Position numbers and translations under genes: made by a program. A DNA stretch of 7,536 nt from an uncultured Actinomycetes bacterium (lineage in GTDB: Bacteria > Actinomycetota > Actinomycetes > Nanopelagicales > Nanopelagicaceae), in the NCBI GenBank assembly GCA_903932695.1, contig CAIZGZ010000044.1, positions 1 through 7,536 on the forward strand. The letters run 5' to 3'. Of the stretch, positions 1-5,522 are shown piece after piece. The notes below the pieces were generated by a model. It saw only the letters and a list, made by a program, of their open reading frames with translations, did not search any database and was not told the origin of the DNA. Within the stretch, counting starts at the first letter, position 1; every line of letters begins with the position of its first letter.

Positions 1-54
1 CTGGTGTTGCCTTCTTGGCTGGTGTTGCCTTCTTGGCTGGTGTTGCCTTCTTTG
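1..54. repeat. 18-bp tandem repeat, three copies
   Basis: The unit CTGGTGTTGCCTTCTTGG occurs at 1-18 and 19-36 exactly, and at 37-54 with one change. On the minus strand it encodes three AKKATP hexapeptides. The array touches the window edge, so its true length is unknown. Confidence 0.9.
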
Positions 55-484
55 CTACGGCAACCTTGGATTTAGCGGTACTTGATTTCCCCAAACTCGC
101 GGCGCGCTTAGTGGTCAACGCACGAGCTTTCACGACACGAGAAGTCACCGGGGCTTTACGAGCCGAGACCGCCTTCTTTGCAGTCGTTGCTCGCTTAGCT
201 GTAGTTGCAGACTTGCGAACGGCTGCAACCTTCTTCGCTACTGGTGCCTTCTTCGCTGCACTTGCTCGCTTCGCTACTGGTGCCTTCTTCACTGCACTAG
301 CTCGCTTCGCCACTGGTGCCTTCTTGACCGGCGCAACTTTCTTACTTGTCACCGACTGTGTCGCTGCAGCTCGTGGAGCAGCACTCGCCATCGTCGCACC
401 TACGCCGACCGGGAGCACCATCGCACCAAGAACGGTCATACCGATGATGCGTTTAACAATGTGGCCTCGACTTGCACTGCCCAC
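1..484 (-). CDS. Putative secreted or membrane-anchored Lys/Ala/Pro-rich repetitive protein (partial, runs off left edge)
   Basis: The minus strand is open from a TGA at 686-688 to the left edge, so only the N-terminal part (161 codons from a GTG at 484) is visible. Residues 6-12 contain Arg, His, Lys and Arg; residues 13-29 are hydrophobic (IIGMTVLGAMVLPVGVG); ASA at 33-35 could be a signal peptidase I site. The rest is very basic and built from repeats such as KKAPVAKRASA and AKKATP, like the tails of histone H1-like or actinobacterial HupB proteins, but here after an export-like segment. Function is not recognised; a cell-wall-binding linker before an unseen C-terminal domain is possible. 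The start is uncertain: GTG 490, ATG 439 and ATG 658 are in frame. The extension to 658 uses three ATA and two AGA codons, rare in the neighbouring genes, so I treat it as probably non-coding. It is divergent from the polysaccharide cluster and has no evident link to it. Confidence 0.6.
   Translation of the reverse strand, partial: MGSASRGHIVKRIIGMTVLGAMVLPVGVGATMASAAPRAAATQSVTSKKVAPVKKAPVAKRASAVKKAPVAKRASAAKKAPVAKKVAAVRKSATTAKRATTAKKAVSARKAPVTSRVVKARALTTKRAASLGKSSTAKSKVAVAKKATPAKKATPAKKATP
236..326. repeat. 36-bp imperfect tandem repeat, about 2.5 copies
   Basis: Copies at 236-271 and 272-307 differ at only a few bases, and a partial copy follows at 308-326. On the minus strand each copy encodes a 12-residue unit of the form KKAPVAKRASA plus A or V. 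The near identity at DNA level suggests recent in-frame duplication within the basic tail. Confidence 0.85.
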
Positions 485-553
485 GTGCACCTGATCGGCT
501 TTCGCGGACCCCTGCAGGTTAAGCCCCTGAATCTTCTCGCCCTCTCTTCCATT

Positions 554-625
554 CTTATTTATCTGACCAATCTGGCCACTCTGACCAATCTGGTCGCTCT
601 GATTTATCTGATCTATCTGCTTCAC
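554..625. repeat. 9-bp tandem repeat, eight units, with embedded dyads
   Basis: Seven consecutive 9-bp units start with CTG at 563, 572, 581, 590, 599, 608 and 617, and a one-mismatch unit CTTATTTAT precedes them at 554. Units at 563 and 581 are identical (CTGACCAAT), as part of a 14-bp exact repeat TCTGACCAATCTGG at 562-575 and 580-593, 18 bp apart. The second copy forms a perfect dyad GACCA-ATC-TGGTC at 583-595; the first, at 565-577, has one arm mismatch. Read on the minus strand in the frame of the basic protein, the array gives tripeptides of the form (I/S)(D/N/G)Q. It could be a paired operator, or low-complexity coding if the minus-strand gene starts at 658. Confidence 0.7.
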
Positions 626-683
626 TGCGTGACTGCCTCTCTCGTAATCAGCGGGCATCTGCCTGCCGGAATGGCGCGATTCT

Positions 684-716
684 GCTCACTCGCCCATCGG
701 CGCGAATCGGGTGAGC
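684..716. promoter_or_regulatory. Hyphenated palindrome upstream of the polysaccharide cluster
   Basis: GCTCACTCG at 684-692 pairs with CGGGTGAGC at 708-716. This gives nine base pairs, one of them G-T, around a 15-nt centre. It lies about 50 bp before the permease start and overlaps the TGA that bounds the minus-strand frame. It has no U tract and is not placed as a terminator; an operator or 5'-UTR hairpin is more likely. No known motif was recognised. Confidence 0.35.
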
Positions 717-763
717 TGGCAACCTGTGCACAGAACTGGCCTTGGGATGGCAGACTTACCCCT

Positions 764-1642
764 ATGCCCACAAACCCAGATTTCGTTCCAAAAATTCAGG
801 TTTTTGAGCCGCACCGTGCCTCACTTCCACCGCTAATTCCTTACATCAAGGAATTCTGGAATCGCCGCACATTTGCGATCGAACTAGCTCGCTTCAATGA
901 CAAGGCCGAATACCTCGATTCTCGCCTCGGAAAAGTCTGGCTCGTGCTCAATCCACTCCTCCTTGGCCTGGTCTATTACTTAGTTGTCACAATCATCCGT
1001 GGCGGCCACAAGAGCAACGGTCTCACTACTCTCGATCATCTCCTGATCGGACTCTTTACCTTCTACTTCGCGCAGAACTGCATTACGGCAGGCGCACAAT
1101 CCATCACCATGGGTGGACGTCTAATTTTGAATCAGGCCTTCCCTCGCGCGCTCTTGCCATTTGCAACCGCGATCCAGGCCTTCCAACAATTCATTCCAAC
1201 AATCCCGGTCTACATTCTCATTTTGGTCGCGGGCAAGTTCTTCTATCCTGCGACTCAAGTACCTGGCTGGACCTTCAATTTTCTCTGGATTCCTTTTATC
1301 CTCGTCTGCGTTGGGCTAACCGGATTTGGCCTAGCCCTCGTCTTTGCAACGCTCAATGTCTACTTCCGTGATACCAATAAGTTGCTCAGCTACATCACTC
1401 GCATCTGGATGTATCTCTCACCAGTCCTCTGGTTGCCAACAACACTTCACGGTGCGAGCAAGCTCTTGCTCTACATCAATCCGCTCGGACCTGCCCTTAC
1501 CGCTACCTCAGATGTCTGGGTAAGCGGAAAGGGGCCACACGGTCTCATCATCTTTGGTTGCCTCTTCTGGGCAATCGGATCTATTTGTATCGGTGGATAC
1601 TTCTTTATCTCCCGCGAGCGAGATTTTGCGATCCGCATCTGA
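764..1642 (+). CDS. wzm: ABC-2 type polysaccharide export permease (Wzm/TagG-like)
   Basis: This 292-residue integral membrane protein is the likely channel subunit of an ABC transporter moving a lipid-linked polysaccharide across the cytoplasmic membrane. A cytoplasmic N-terminus of about 55 residues leads into RLGKVWLVLNPLL. About six hydrophobic spans follow, near residues 58-78, 91-111, 137-157, 173-199, 208-227 and 260-282. The VYFRDTNKLL segment at 199-208 and the C-terminal ERDFAIRI are typical of ABC-2 permeases of this group, and the length fits the usual 260-300. The frame is open back to 461, but the upstream 101 codons do not resemble the family and cross the repeat region, so ATG 764 is chosen. 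No clear Shine-Dalgarno sequence precedes it (GGGATGG at 744-750 is distant). Its partner ATPase starts 39 bp downstream. A teichoic-acid-type exporter is the main alternative reading. Confidence 0.9.
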   Translation: MPTNPDFVPKIQVFEPHRASLPPLIPYIKEFWNRRTFAIELARFNDKAEYLDSRLGKVWLVLNPLLLGLVYYLVVTIIRGGHKSNGLTTLDHLLIGLFTFYFAQNCITAGAQSITMGGRLILNQAFPRALLPFATAIQAFQQFIPTIPVYILILVAGKFFYPATQVPGWTFNFLWIPFILVCVGLTGFGLALVFATLNVYFRDTNKLLSYITRIWMYLSPVLWLPTTLHGASKLLLYINPLGPALTATSDVWVSGKGPHGLIIFGCLFWAIGSICIGGYFFISRERDFAIRI

Positions 1643-1670
1643 TGACTATCGCTTTCACATGTATGAAACT

Positions 1671-1674
1671 GGAG
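1671..1674 (+). promoter_or_regulatory. Ribosome binding site for the Wzt-like ATPase
   Basis: GGAG lies seven bases before the GTG at 1682 and supports that GTG as the start, 39 bp after the permease stop. Confidence 0.75.
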
Positions 1675-1681
1675 AACTAAC

Positions 1682-2518
1682 GTGAGTACAGAACAGAGAT
1701 TTCTAGACGTCTCACACGTCAGCAAGAACGCTGCGCCAATGCCAGAAGAGTTGGCTATTCGTATTGAAGAGCTCTCGATCAGTTACAAAGTGAGCTTGGA
1801 AGCAAAGCGCACCCTCAAGAATGCAGTAATGCGTGCAAGTTTGCGCCAAGAGGCTCGCACTCGCTCAATCGATGCGATCAAGAATCTCACTCTTAATGTT
1901 CCGCATGGCTCTGTGCTCGGAATTGTTGGTTCCAACGGTGCTGGAAAATCAACATTGATGCGTTGCATCGCCGGAATTCTCTCTCCCACCAAGGGTCGAG
2001 TAACCGTCAACGGAAAGATCTCCACTCTTCTTGCCCTCGGTGTTGGTTTTAACCCCGCTCTCTCCGGCCGCGACAACATTATTCTCGGTGGTCTCGCCTC
2101 AGGTCTGACCAAAGAAGAGATCGAAAGTAAGACCGATGAGATCGCAGAATTTGCTGCGTTGCCAGATGGCTTTATCGATCTTCCAGTGCGCACATATTCA
2201 AGTGGAATGTATGGCCGACTCTCATTTAGCGTCGCGGTCAGCATGACCCCTGATATTTTGCTACTCGATGAGGCGCTCTCTGCTGGAGATGCAGCATTTA
2301 AAGAGAAGTCCTTCGAACGAATGCGCCAACTCTGCGCTGAAGCTCGCACCATCTTGATCGTCTCCCACGCTCTCGCGACGGTGACCGATCTCTGCGACAC
2401 CGCAATCTGGATGCACAAGGGCACCATGCTCTCTCAAGGCAAGCCAGAAGAGATCGTCGATCAATACCTCAAATTCCTTAATGTTGGCTCGCTTCCTTCT
2501 AACTACGAAGATATGTAG
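1682..2518 (+). CDS. wzt: ABC transporter ATP-binding protein for polysaccharide export (Wzt/TagH-like)
   Basis: This 278-residue cytoplasmic ATPase should power the permease encoded just upstream. Visible motifs are Walker A GSNGAGKST at residues 83-91, the signature region YSSGMYGRL at 172-180 (the SSGMY form typical of polysaccharide exporters), Walker B DILLLDEALS at 191-200 with catalytic Glu197, and the switch His at 229 in IVSHA. An N-terminal stretch of about 65 residues before the core includes the family-typical YKV segment and a basic helix. The protein ends soon after the nucleotide-binding domain, so it lacks the extra carbohydrate-binding domain of about 150 residues that Wzt proteins such as E. 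coli O9a use to recognise a capped glycan. That short form suggests export without terminal-cap recognition, as proposed for short Wzt and TagH types. The GTG start is supported by GGAG at 1671. The stop is 11 bp before the glycosyltransferase gene. Confidence 0.93.
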   Translation: MSTEQRFLDVSHVSKNAAPMPEELAIRIEELSISYKVSLEAKRTLKNAVMRASLRQEARTRSIDAIKNLTLNVPHGSVLGIVGSNGAGKSTLMRCIAGILSPTKGRVTVNGKISTLLALGVGFNPALSGRDNIILGGLASGLTKEEIESKTDEIAEFAALPDGFIDLPVRTYSSGMYGRLSFSVAVSMTPDILLLDEALSAGDAAFKEKSFERMRQLCAEARTILIVSHALATVTDLCDTAIWMHKGTMLSQGKPEEIVDQYLKFLNVGSLPSNYEDM

Positions 2519-2529
2519 GCCCTGATCAG

Positions 2530-3756
2530 ATGTCGCAGAAAATCGATGTCTCGATCATCTCATCTGGTGCAAATATTGCCGATGCCCGACTGCATCGCTT
2601 AACCAATGCACTCCTTCGACATGGACTCGTTGTGGAATTATTTGCGCCAGGAAATCCCGCGGACGCACCGGCACTCACGCCAGAGGCACTCTCTGCTACA
2701 GCTGACGCTCAGGCACTTACTACAGGGACTCATTCGCTAACAGCGGATGCACCTTCGCTTCACACCTCTTCGCTCATCATTCGCCCCTGCACAAACCCAC
2801 TGACTCGTGGCACGGGGATGCTGCCTCGCTACCTTCGAAGTCGCACCTTTGGAATCCGGGCTCGCGGCAAAGTTCTCTATGCGCTCTCCCCTGAGAGTTT
2901 TCTTCCAACTCTGAGTTGGATCTCATTTACCAACATCGTTAAGTCAAAGAGTGCGCAGCGAGTGGTCGCAGTAGATCTCTATGAAGATTATCTACGGGTC
3001 CTCAAAGACCGAGGTTGGGCAAAAAAATATTTTGGAATCCTTGGTGCAATCGCAAAGAGTGATACCAAAGCTGCCTTATGGGCCGCTCAGCGCGCCGCCC
3101 TCACCACGGTAGCCGATACTCAAGTCCCGCCATTTCACGCCAAGCAACGACTTGTTGTGCGAAATCTGCCAGATCATTCAATGCTGACGCAGAGTGGAGT
3201 TCGCGATGCACAGCCGCGCGCAATCTATATCGGTGACTTACGCACCTCGCGTGGACTTCGCACCATGCTCGATGCCGCCAAACTCTCACCCGATTGGTGT
3301 TTTGATTTTGTTGGAGCAATCGCACCAGCCGATCAGGGATACGTGCAGAGTTGGCTCGTCGAAAATCCTGAACCGGCTTCACGGATCGTCTTTCACGGCA
3401 AGCTCGCACCGCGCGATGCGTGGCAGGTAGCGCGAGGCGCTTGGGTGGGGCTGAGCCTGCTTGAACCAACCCCGGCCTTCATTGAAGCCGTCCCGTCGAA
3501 GCTCTATGAATATATGGCGGTAGGCCTCGCAACCATCTCCTCGCCTCTACCTCGCTGCGTCGAGCTCATCGAAAAGAGTGGTTCTGGGGCAATTGCAGCA
3601 GGCCCGGAGGCTGTGAGCGCCCAACTTCGCGCCTGGCAGAGTAACCCAAGAGATCTCGATCAGATTCGCGCCAATGCTCACGCTTGGGCAGCGGCTAACC
3701 TCGATTCCAACGCTGAATACGATCGCTTGGCGCAGGCGATCGCCCACTTGCGCTAG
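2530..3756 (+). CDS. GT4-like glycosyltransferase
   Basis: This 408-residue protein looks like a GT-B fold retaining glycosyltransferase. The N-terminal acceptor domain begins with VSIISSGANIADARLHRL, with the usual beta strand and glycine-containing loop. The C-terminal donor domain begins near AIYIGDLRTSRG at 231-242, and PSKLYEYMAVGLATISS at 322-338 is the conserved segment that in GT4 enzymes contacts the nucleotide-sugar donor, with Glu327 in the position of the usual second EX7E glutamate region. No membrane span is evident. It probably adds a sugar to the growing glycan at the inner face of the membrane; donor and acceptor cannot be told from sequence. Unusual is a Thr/Ala-rich insertion at residues 44-82 made of 14-residue repeats. 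ATG 2530 is 11 bp after the ATPase stop and lacks a good Shine-Dalgarno sequence, so coupled translation is likely. Confidence 0.82.
   Translation: MSQKIDVSIISSGANIADARLHRLTNALLRHGLVVELFAPGNPADAPALTPEALSATADAQALTTGTHSLTADAPSLHTSSLIIRPCTNPLTRGTGMLPRYLRSRTFGIRARGKVLYALSPESFLPTLSWISFTNIVKSKSAQRVVAVDLYEDYLRVLKDRGWAKKYFGILGAIAKSDTKAALWAAQRAALTTVADTQVPPFHAKQRLVVRNLPDHSMLTQSGVRDAQPRAIYIGDLRTSRGLRTMLDAAKLSPDWCFDFVGAIAPADQGYVQSWLVENPEPASRIVFHGKLAPRDAWQVARGAWVGLSLLEPTPAFIEAVPSKLYEYMAVGLATISSPLPRCVELIEKSGSGAIAAGPEAVSAQLRAWQSNPRDLDQIRANAHAWAAANLDSNAEYDRLAQAIAHLR
2659..2775 (+). repeat. 42-bp in-frame repeat inside the glycosyltransferase gene
   Basis: Units lie at 2659-2700 and 2701-2742, with a partial third at 2743-2775. 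They encode ADAPALTPEALSAT, ADAQALTTGTHSLT and ADAPSLHTSSLI. The DNA copies have diverged but remain alignable without gaps. The 42-bp period keeps the reading frame, so copy number could vary without breaking the enzyme. Confidence 0.75.
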
Positions 3757-3780
3757 AGCGCCCAACGCTAGACTTTCCCC
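3748..3780 (+). promoter_or_regulatory. Possible internal promoter giving a leaderless acetyltransferase transcript
   Basis: TAGACT at 3769-3774 matches the TANNNT actinobacterial -10 pattern, and the GTG start codon begins seven bases after it, where transcription would be expected to start. TTGCGC at 3748-3753 could serve as a weak -35 with a short 15-bp spacer. No Shine-Dalgarno sequence precedes the GTG. CGCTAGA is repeated at 3751 and 3766. This rests on pattern and spacing alone. Confidence 0.35.
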
Positions 3781-4431
3781 GTGTCTACCCCTCTCGATCA
3801 GGGCTCCGCGAGCCCACAAGCATCGGCCAAACCGGCGCGAATCTTGCCCAGTGCGGATGTCGATGCGAGCGCAACTATCGGTAATGGCAGCTCGATCTGG
3901 CATCTCGCCCAGATTCGCGATGGCGTTCGACTTGGTGAAAATTGCATCATCGGTCGCGGTGCCTACGTTGGCAGCGGCGTTGTCATGGGTGATAACTGCA
4001 AAGTTCAAAATTACGCCCTGGTGTATGAGCCAGCCGCCATCGGAAACGGCGTCTTTATCGGCCCCGCTGCAGTCTTGACCAACGATCAATTCCCTCGCGC
4101 GGTCAATACCGACCTGACGCTCAAGAGCGGATCGGATTGGGATGCCGTAGGCGTCACCATCCACGACGGCGCCAGTATCGGCGCACGTGCTGTCTGTATC
4201 GCGCCGGTCACCATCGGAGCGTGGGCACTCGTAGCCGCCGGGGCGGTTGTGACCAAGGATGTGCCAAGTTTTGCCCTTGTGGCGGGTGTCCCAGCAAAAA
4301 AAATCCGTTGGGTGGGTCGTGCAGGGGTGCCACTCGAAAAGATCGACAATAATCGCTTCCGTTGCCCGGTAGATCAGAGCATCTATATCGAGATTTCAGA
4401 GAACGAACTAGCAGAAGAGAGCAGAGATTGA
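3781..4431 (+). CDS. wbpD: WbpD/WlbB-like UDP-amino-sugar N-acetyltransferase (left-handed beta-helix)
   Basis: This 216-residue protein is probably the acetyl-CoA-dependent enzyme that N-acetylates the 3-amino group of UDP-2-acetamido-3-amino-2,3-dideoxy-glucuronate, giving the 2,3-diacetamido sugar. Residues about 28-175 show hexapeptide repeats of a left-handed beta-helix (for example ATIGNG, CIIGRG, ASIGAR, VTIGAW), ending in VAGVPAKKIRWVGR. The loop TNDQFPRA at 100-107 and the C-terminal extension with CPVDQSIY at 195-202 match the layout of WbpD-type enzymes. The first 20 residues are a low-complexity leader. GTG 3781 is the first possible start, because an in-frame TAG lies at 3769-3771; it has no Shine-Dalgarno sequence. 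Its stop overlaps the start of the aminotransferase by four bases. Context with the aminotransferase, oxidoreductase and 6-dehydrogenase strongly supports the role; a related amino-sugar acyltransferase such as a QdtC type is the alternative. Confidence 0.85.
   Translation: MSTPLDQGSASPQASAKPARILPSADVDASATIGNGSSIWHLAQIRDGVRLGENCIIGRGAYVGSGVVMGDNCKVQNYALVYEPAAIGNGVFIGPAAVLTNDQFPRAVNTDLTLKSGSDWDAVGVTIHDGASIGARAVCIAPVTIGAWALVAAGAVVTKDVPSFALVAGVPAKKIRWVGRAGVPLEKIDNNRFRCPVDQSIYIEISENELAEESRD
4414..4431 (+). promoter_or_regulatory. Purine-rich ribosome binding site and TTGA start-stop overlap
   Basis: GAAGAGAG at 4414-4421 lies about six bases before the TTG at 4428. The same TTGA holds the TGA stop of the acetyltransferase (4429-4431). 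This decides the aminotransferase start and points to translational coupling. Confidence 0.6.
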
Positions 4432-5510
4432 TTCCAGCAGCCCGTCCAATTATTGGAGATGAAGAGCGCGCAGCAGTAGATCGCGTTCTGCGCACCGGAA
4501 TGATGGCTCAAGGTCCAGAGGTCAAGGCCTTTGAAGAAGAGTTCTCTGCATTCGTTGGTGGTCGCCATTGCATCGCCGTTAACTCAGGCACATCCGCTCT
4601 CCACCTTGGCTTTATCGCGGCCGGACTTCAGCCCGGTGATGAGGTAATCGTTCCCTCCTTCTCATTCGCAGCAACCGCAAACTCAGTTGCGCTCGCTGGC
4701 GGCGTTCCCGTCTTTGCAGATATCGATCCCAAGACATTTAACCTTGATCCCAAGCACGTGGAAACTCTCATTACCGAGAAGACCAAGGCGATCATGCCGG
4801 TTCATCTCTACGGACATATGGCCGATATGGATATCTTTGAGGAGCTTGGCAAGAAGCACGGCCTCACAATTTACGAGGACTCTGCACAAGCCCACTTAGC
4901 ATCCCTCAACGGCCGTCGTTCCGGTGAGTGGGGCAAAGTTGCCTCCTTCTCCTTCTATCCAACAAAGAACATGACATCGGGTGAGGGCGGAATGATCGTC
5001 ACCGATGATGCAGGTGTTGATCACATGGCTCGCATGTTGCGCAACCAAGGTGGCGTCATTCGTTACCAGAACGAAATTGTTGGCTTCAACAATCGCATGA
5101 CAGATATCCATGCAGCTATCGGCCGCGTGCAGGTTACAAAGGTCGAAGCATGGACCGCAAAGCGTCGCGAGAATGCGGCCTACCTCGATGCCAACCTTAA
5201 AGGCGTCATCACTCCTTACGTTCGCCCAGGGTCAGAGCACGCCTATCACCAATACACAATCCGGATTGAGGGGGCTACTGGAGAACGTCGCGATGCCATG
5301 ATCGCAGCGATCAAAGAAGGTGGCGTTGGTTGCGATGTCTACTATCCAACTCCGATTCATCGTCTGCCATCTTTCAACCAAAAACTCGATCTCCCGGTTA
5401 CCGAACGAGTTGTCCAAGAAGTAATCTCCATTCCAGTGCATCCATCACTCACTCAAGCAGAGCTCGAACAAGTTGTCTCTGTCGTGAATGATGTTGCGGC
5501 CCGCTTGTAA
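4428..5510 (+). CDS. wbpE: DegT/DnrJ/EryC1-family sugar aminotransferase (WbpE-like)
   Basis: This 360-residue PLP enzyme probably transfers an amino group, usually from glutamate, to the 3-keto group of UDP-2-acetamido-3-keto-glucuronate. From the proposed start it begins MIPAARPIIGDEE. The cofactor-binding GTSALHL is at residues 54-60, EDSAQAHLA at 150-158 holds the Asp that contacts the pyridine ring, and YPTKNM at 177-182 provides the Schiff-base Lys180. NNRMTDIHAAIG at 221-232 is typical of the family. The frame is open upstream to an ATG at 4362, but those 22 codons overlap the acetyltransferase and do not fit the family; TTG 4428 gives the usual N-terminus and forms a TTGA overlap with the previous stop. 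Purine-rich GAAGAGAG just upstream could serve as ribosome binding site. Such overlap suggests coupled translation of the two consecutive pathway enzymes. Related 3- or 4-aminotransferases share these motifs, so the substrate is inferred from context. Confidence 0.88.
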   Translation: MIPAARPIIGDEERAAVDRVLRTGMMAQGPEVKAFEEEFSAFVGGRHCIAVNSGTSALHLGFIAAGLQPGDEVIVPSFSFAATANSVALAGGVPVFADIDPKTFNLDPKHVETLITEKTKAIMPVHLYGHMADMDIFEELGKKHGLTIYEDSAQAHLASLNGRRSGEWGKVASFSFYPTKNMTSGEGGMIVTDDAGVDHMARMLRNQGGVIRYQNEIVGFNNRMTDIHAAIGRVQVTKVEAWTAKRRENAAYLDANLKGVITPYVRPGSEHAYHQYTIRIEGATGERRDAMIAAIKEGGVGCDVYYPTPIHRLPSFNQKLDLPVTERVVQEVISIPVHPSLTQAELEQVVSVVNDVAARL

Positions 5511-5522
5511 GTGGTAGCCCAA

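Larger units (their letters stand above)
485..763. promoter_or_regulatory. Divergent intergenic region between the basic-protein gene and the polysaccharide cluster
   Basis: These 279 bp separate the proposed minus-strand start at 484 from the permease ATG at 764, so promoters for both directions should lie here. Both strands can be read through in one frame (plus from 461, minus from 658), but those readings look unlike the neighbouring proteins and use rare codons. The region holds the 9-bp array at 554-625 and the dyad at 684-716. An AT-rich stretch at 549-563, followed on the minus strand by purine-rich sequence, could contain a minus-strand -10 element. I could not fix a -35/-10 pair for either direction. 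Confidence 0.45.

Noticed and set aside
236..326. CRISPR-like spaced repeats
   Set aside because: The copies are contiguous, differ by codon-level changes and lack unique spacers; they are coding repeats.
15..494. Plus-strand frame of 159 codons rich in Ala, Phe and Thr
   Set aside because: It is the mirror of the Lys/Ala repeats on the minus strand; AAG codons read as CTT on the opposite strand, which produces the Phe and Leu pattern.
485..658. N-terminal extension of the minus-strand protein to ATG 658
   Set aside because: It would place about 60 residues with Gln repeats before a signal-like segment and uses ATA and AGA codons avoided by the neighbouring genes. Not excluded, so recorded as an alternative start.
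461..763. 101-codon N-terminal extension of the permease frame on the plus strand
   Set aside because: It crosses the basic-protein region and the 9-bp array, has no resemblance to permease N-termini, and the family-like sequence begins right after ATG 764.
1783..2427. Minus-strand 214-codon frame inside the ATPase gene
   Set aside because: It lies antisense to an intact Walker-motif protein, matches no family I know and has no ribosome binding site context.
3751..3774. Possible transcription terminator between the glycosyltransferase and acetyltransferase genes
   Set aside because: Only a four-base stem (AGCG/CGCT) can form, and the following pyrimidines run TTTCCCC rather than a U tract.
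3547..4164. Minus-strand 205-codon frame across the glycosyltransferase/acetyltransferase junction
   Set aside because: It is a shadow of two well-supported plus-strand genes; its Ile/Asp/Gly-rich pattern reflects the antisense of the hexapeptide repeats.
4362..4427. 22-codon upstream extension of the aminotransferase to ATG 4362
   Set aside because: It overlaps the acetyltransferase C-terminus in another frame, while TTG 4428 gives the conserved family N-terminus and a start-stop overlap.
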